Positions 4,114 to 7,102 of a DNA stretch of 7,102 nt are shown in pieces. Position 1 is the first letter of the stretch, and each line of letters begins with the position of its first letter. The notes under the pieces were generated by a model. That model did not search any database and had not been told where the DNA came from. It worked only from the letters and a program-made list of their open reading frames with translations. Made by a program: the position numbers and the translations under genes. The stretch is from an uncultured Actinomycetes bacterium (GTDB lineage: Bacteria > Actinomycetota > Acidimicrobiia > Acidimicrobiales > Microtrichaceae). The stretch lies in NCBI GenBank assembly GCA_903953195.1, contig CAJBIS010000065.1, forward strand, positions 1 to 7,102. Direction: 5' to 3'.

Positions 4114-6798
4114 GTGTCGGCCGTGATGCTCATCGACGGGAACTCGCTCACGTACCGGGCGTTCTTCGCGCTCCCCACCGACCTGTCCACGGCGTCGGGC
4201 CAGGTCACCAACGCCGTGCTCGGCTTCACGTCGATGCTGTTGAACCTGGTGCGGGATCATCAGCCGGACCGGGTCGTCGTGAGCTTCGACCGCCCCGAAC
4301 CGACGTTCCGACACGAGCAACTCGAGTCGTACAAGGCGAACCGCGACGCCACGCCGGACATCCTGCGGGAGCAGATGGGGCTGGTCCGTCAGGTGGTCGA
4401 ACTCCTGGCACTCCCCATCGTCGACAAGGTGGGGTTCGAGGCCGACGACGTGATCGCGACGCTGGCGACCCAGGCCGCGGCCGGCGGTGACGACGTCATC
4501 ATCGTCACGGGCGATCGCGACAGCTACCAGCTCGTCGAGGACCCGCACGTCCGGGTGCTCTACAACAAGCGCGGCGTGTCGGACTACGCCCTGTACGACG
4601 AGGCGGGCATCCTCGAGCGCACCGGTGTCACCCCGGCGCAGTACGTCGACTACGCCGCACTGCGCGGCGACCCGTCCGACAACCTGCCCGGCGTTCCCAA
4701 GGTCGGCGAGAAGACCGCGGCCAAGCTGATCACCACCTACGGCGATCTCGACGGCATCTTCGCCCACACCGCGGAGCAGACCCCGGCGCTGCGGAAGAAC
4801 CTCGAGGAGCACGAAGGCCTGGCGCGGACCAACGCGCAGCTCATGCGCCTCGTGCGCGACGTCCCGCTCGGCCTCGAACCCGCCGACCTCGAACAGGGCC
4901 CGGTCGATGTGGACGCGGTGCTGGAGCTCTTCCGGTTCCTCGAGTTCCAGTCGCTCGCCACTCGACTACCGAGCGCGTTCCCACACATCTTCGGTGACGA
5001 GGTCGTCGCGGCCGAGGCGCCGGCGGCCGCGGTGCTCGAGGCCGAGGTGACCGTTCCGTCGAGCCGGGGTGACGCCGCGGCCGCACTCGGTGGGCTCGCC
5101 CGTGCCGCGCAGGTCGCCGTCGCCGGCTCGTGGGTCGGCGAACCGGGGCGCAGCGAACTGCTCGGCGTGGCGTTCGTCGCCGACGCCACGACGGGCGACG
5201 CCGTGTTCATCCCGGCGGAGCTGCTGGCGCAGGAGTCCGCGGCGGCGAACTCGGTGCTGTGCGGCGAGCCGTCCGTCGTCGCCCACGACGCGAAGCCGCT
5301 CGTGCGGTCGCTGCTCGACGCCGGCGCCGACCTGACGTCCCTGCAACTCGACACCAAGTTGGCCGCCTATCTGCTCGATCCGGCCGACACCGCCTACACG
5401 CTCGCCGACCTGCTGCGCCGTCACGTGGGCGCCGAACTCGCCGGCGACGACAACGTGCCCGCGGGACAGCTCGATCTGGGTGGTGGCGAGGCCGATCCCG
5501 CTCGCGACGCCGCCCGCGAGGCGCTCGGCGTCGCCGCGCTCGTGGGGCCGATGGCCGACGCGCTCGAGGCGCAGGGGCTCGACGGCCTGAACCGCGACAT
5601 CGAGGTGCCGCTCGTCCGCGTGCTGGCCCGCATGGAGCATCTCGGCATCGGTGTCGACGTGGACGTCCTGCGGGCCCTCAACGAGTCCCTCACCGCCGAG
5701 GCCGATGCCGAACGGGCCGCAGTGATCCGCGAGGCGGGCCACGACTTCAACGTGAACTCGACCCCGCAGCTGCGGACGGTGCTGTTCGACGAACTGGGCC
5801 TCACGCCCCAGAAGAAGACGAAGACCGGGTACTCGACCGACCAGGCCACGCTCGAGAAGCTGCGAGACGATCACGCGATCGTCGCCCACCTGCTGCGATA
5901 CCGCGAGGTAGAGAAGCTGCGATCCACCTACGGCGAGGGGTTGCTCGCCGAGGTCGCGCCCGACGGCCGGATCCACGCCACGTTCAACCAGACCGTGGCG
6001 CGCACCGGACGGCTCTCATCCGATGCGCCGAACCTGCACAACATCCCGGTCCGTTCCGAGGAGGGCAGGCGGTTCCGCGAGGCGTTCGTCCCGCGTTCCG
6101 GCTGGGAGTTCCTGGTCGCCGACTACAACCAGATCGAGCTCCGCTGCATCGCCCACCTGTCCGGCGACCCGGGGCTCATCGAGGCGTTCACCTCGGGCGA
6201 GGACATCCACAACCGCACCGCGGCTCGCGTGTTCGAGGTCGAACCCGACGCGGTCAACACCGAGCAGCGCTCCAAGGCGAAGATGGTCTCGTACGGTTTG
6301 GCGTACGGAATGGAGGCCTACGGTCTCGGGCAGCGCCTCGGGATTCCGACGGGTGAGGCGCAGCAGATCCTCGATGCCTACTTCGAGGCGTTCCCGAGCG
6401 TGCACGAGTTCATGGAACGCACCGTCGCCGAGGCGCGCGACCGCGGCTACACCGAGACGGTGTTCGGCCGCCGTCGACGCATCCCCGAACTGGCCTCGGG
6501 TCAGCGGAACGTACGGCTGGCGGGGGAGCGGCAGGCCATGAACGCCCCGATCCAGGGGCTGGCCGCTGACATCTTCAAGGTGGCGCTCGTGCGACTCGAC
6601 CGCGGGCTCGACGCCGGGTCGCTCGAGAGTCAGCTCATCCTGCAGGTGCACGACGAGGTCCTGCTCGAGGTGCCGCCGGGTGAGCGCGACGCCGCCGAGG
6701 CCGCGGTGCGCGACGCCATGTCGAACGCGTTCGACCTGGATGTGCCGCTCGAGGTCAATCTGGCCGTCGGCTCATCCTGGGCCGCCGCGAAGTCGTGA
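4114..6798 (+). CDS. polA: DNA polymerase I
   Basis: Repair and Okazaki-fragment-processing polymerase, 894 residues from the GTG at 4114. About 5-290 is the 5' nuclease: MLIDGNSLTYRAFF from residue 5 (Asp8), FEADD (Glu109, Asp111, Asp112), TGDRDSYQ (Asp134, Asp136), LRGDPSDNLPG (Asp186, Asp189), and a helix-hairpin-helix. About 300-490 is a 3'-5' exonuclease fold that lacks the catalytic acids, so proofreading is probably absent, as in Taq and mycobacterial Pol I. About 500-894 is the polymerase: RTGRLSS from 630, motif A Asp670 in VADYNQIELR, motif B Arg719/Lys723/Tyr727 in KMVSYGLAYGM, and motif C QVHDEV with Asp847. Tyr727 replaces the Phe common in E. coli and Taq. A GTG at 4084 would add ten residues and an ATG at 4126 would remove four. 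I prefer 4114 because TAGCCT lies seven bases upstream. Its end overlaps the next gene by four bases. Confidence 0.97.
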   Translation: MSAVMLIDGNSLTYRAFFALPTDLSTASGQVTNAVLGFTSMLLNLVRDHQPDRVVVSFDRPEPTFRHEQLESYKANRDATPDILREQMGLVRQVVELLALPIVDKVGFEADDVIATLATQAAAGGDDVIIVTGDRDSYQLVEDPHVRVLYNKRGVSDYALYDEAGILERTGVTPAQYVDYAALRGDPSDNLPGVPKVGEKTAAKLITTYGDLDGIFAHTAEQTPALRKNLEEHEGLARTNAQLMRLVRDVPLGLEPADLEQGPVDVDAVLELFRFLEFQSLATRLPSAFPHIFGDEVVAAEAPAAAVLEAEVTVPSSRGDAAAALGGLARAAQVAVAGSWVGEPGRSELLGVAFVADATTGDAVFIPAELLAQESAAANSVLCGEPSVVAHDAKPLVRSLLDAGADLTSLQLDTKLAAYLLDPADTAYTLADLLRRHVGAELAGDDNVPAGQLDLGGGEADPARDAAREALGVAALVGPMADALEAQGLDGLNRDIEVPLVRVLARMEHLGIGVDVDVLRALNESLTAEADAERAAVIREAGHDFNVNSTPQLRTVLFDELGLTPQKKTKTGYSTDQATLEKLRDDHAIVAHLLRYREVEKLRSTYGEGLLAEVAPDGRIHATFNQTVARTGRLSSDAPNLHNIPVRSEEGRRFREAFVPRSGWEFLVADYNQIELRCIAHLSGDPGLIEAFTSGEDIHNRTAARVFEVEPDAVNTEQRSKAKMVSYGLAYGMEAYGLGQRLGIPTGEAQQILDAYFEAFPSVHEFMERTVAEARDRGYTETVFGRRRRIPELASGQRNVRLAGERQAMNAPIQGLAADIFKVALVRLDRGLDAGSLESQLILQVHDEVLLEVPPGERDAAEAAVRDAMSNAFDLDVPLEVNLAVGSSWAAAKS

Positions 6799-7102
6799 GC
6801 GACCCTGCTGCCACGCCGGCCGGGGCCGACGTCGGCGGGCGCCACTGGTTCGAGGACCTCGCCGACCACCTCGGTCCTGCGTACCTGCGGTACTCGTTCA
6901 CCATGGGCACCGCTCAGGAGGTCGGCTTCCTGCTCGACGCCCTCGACCTCTCACCCGGCGACCGGGTGCTCGACGTCGGGTGCGGTCCGGGACGCCACGC
7001 ACTCGAGTTCGCCCGGCGCGGCATCCGCTGTGTCGGCGTCGACATCAGCGAGCGGTTCATCGACGTCGCACGTACCCAGGCCGAGGCCGAGTCGCTCGTG
7101 GA
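6795..7102 (+). CDS. Class I SAM-dependent methyltransferase (N-terminal part, runs off window)
   Basis: 102 complete codons are visible from a GTG at 6795, with no stop before the right edge. Residues 58-66 (VLDVGCGPG) are the SAM-binding motif I. Asp83 in VGVDIS, at the end of the second strand, is the expected acidic residue contacting the SAM ribose. Before these lies a helix with YSFTMGTAQEVGFLLDAL, a segment that looks conserved in actinobacterial members of the Methyltransf_11/25 type. The substrate cannot be told from this part. The start codon sits inside the polA stop (GTGA overlap), which implies co-transcription and translational coupling with polA. Downstream of polA in mycobacteria is rpsA, so this gene may be an insertion between them or the start of a different order. 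No signal peptide is seen. Confidence 0.88.
   Translation, partial: MSDPAATPAGADVGGRHWFEDLADHLGPAYLRYSFTMGTAQEVGFLLDALDLSPGDRVLDVGCGPGRHALEFARRGIRCVGVDISERFIDVARTQAEAESLV

Noticed and set aside
4966..5976. Minus-strand open frame of 336 codons inside polA (also 3811-4812)
   Set aside because: Both are antisense to strongly conserved protein-coding sequence and show no domain or promoter-like sequence. They are composition artefacts.
1..7102. CRISPR array, insertion sequence, tRNA/rRNA, prophage or defence system
   Set aside because: I saw no repeat-spacer periodicity, transposase motif, terminal repeats, tRNA-like folds or defence-gene domains. The genes are compact, high-GC and housekeeping-like throughout.

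Overview
This window is ordinary chromosome from a high-GC bacterium, most likely an actinomycete (Actinomycetota). GTG starts dominate, codon third positions are strongly G/C, and an ANTAR response regulator closely resembling mycobacterial PdtaR (Rv1626) lies directly upstream of polA. In Mycobacterium tuberculosis those two genes are also near neighbours. An Acidimicrobiia-like lineage would fit the overall look of the proteins, but that is only an impression.

Layout, left to right. (1) 1-1061, minus strand: a GAF-GGDEF protein, probably a diguanylate cyclase, whose C-terminus lies beyond the left edge. (2) 1122-2978, minus strand: malQ, a GH77 4-alpha-glucanotransferase. (3) 2979-3045: a compact divergent promoter region. 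(4) 3046-3339, plus strand: a 97-residue coiled-coil protein of unknown function. (5) 3340-3490: a 151-base intergenic region with two perfect inverted repeats, a -10-like box and a purine-rich ribosome binding site. (6) 3491-4072, plus strand: the PdtaR-type REC-ANTAR regulator. (7) 4114-6798, plus strand: polA, encoding DNA polymerase I with an intact 5' nuclease, a degenerate proofreading domain and an intact polymerase domain. (8) 6795-7102, plus strand: the N-terminal part of a class I SAM-dependent methyltransferase that overlaps the polA stop by four bases.

The genes do not form one pathway. c-di-GMP signalling, alpha-glucan metabolism, RNA-level two-component control and DNA repair are simply adjacent. 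The most coherent signal is in the start sites. Three genes (the GGDEF gene, the coiled-coil gene and polA) have a TANNNT hexamer ending 6 or 7 bases before a GTG, as expected for leaderless mRNAs, and malQ has a near match. The RNA-binding regulator pdtaR is the exception: it appears to have a leader of about 65 bases that starts with a strong hairpin and ends with an SD sequence.

I see no mobile element, CRISPR array, tRNA, rRNA or prophage feature. I do not see a convincing undescribed system here. The best leads are the pdtaR leader, the shared divergent promoter at malQ, and details of individual proteins.
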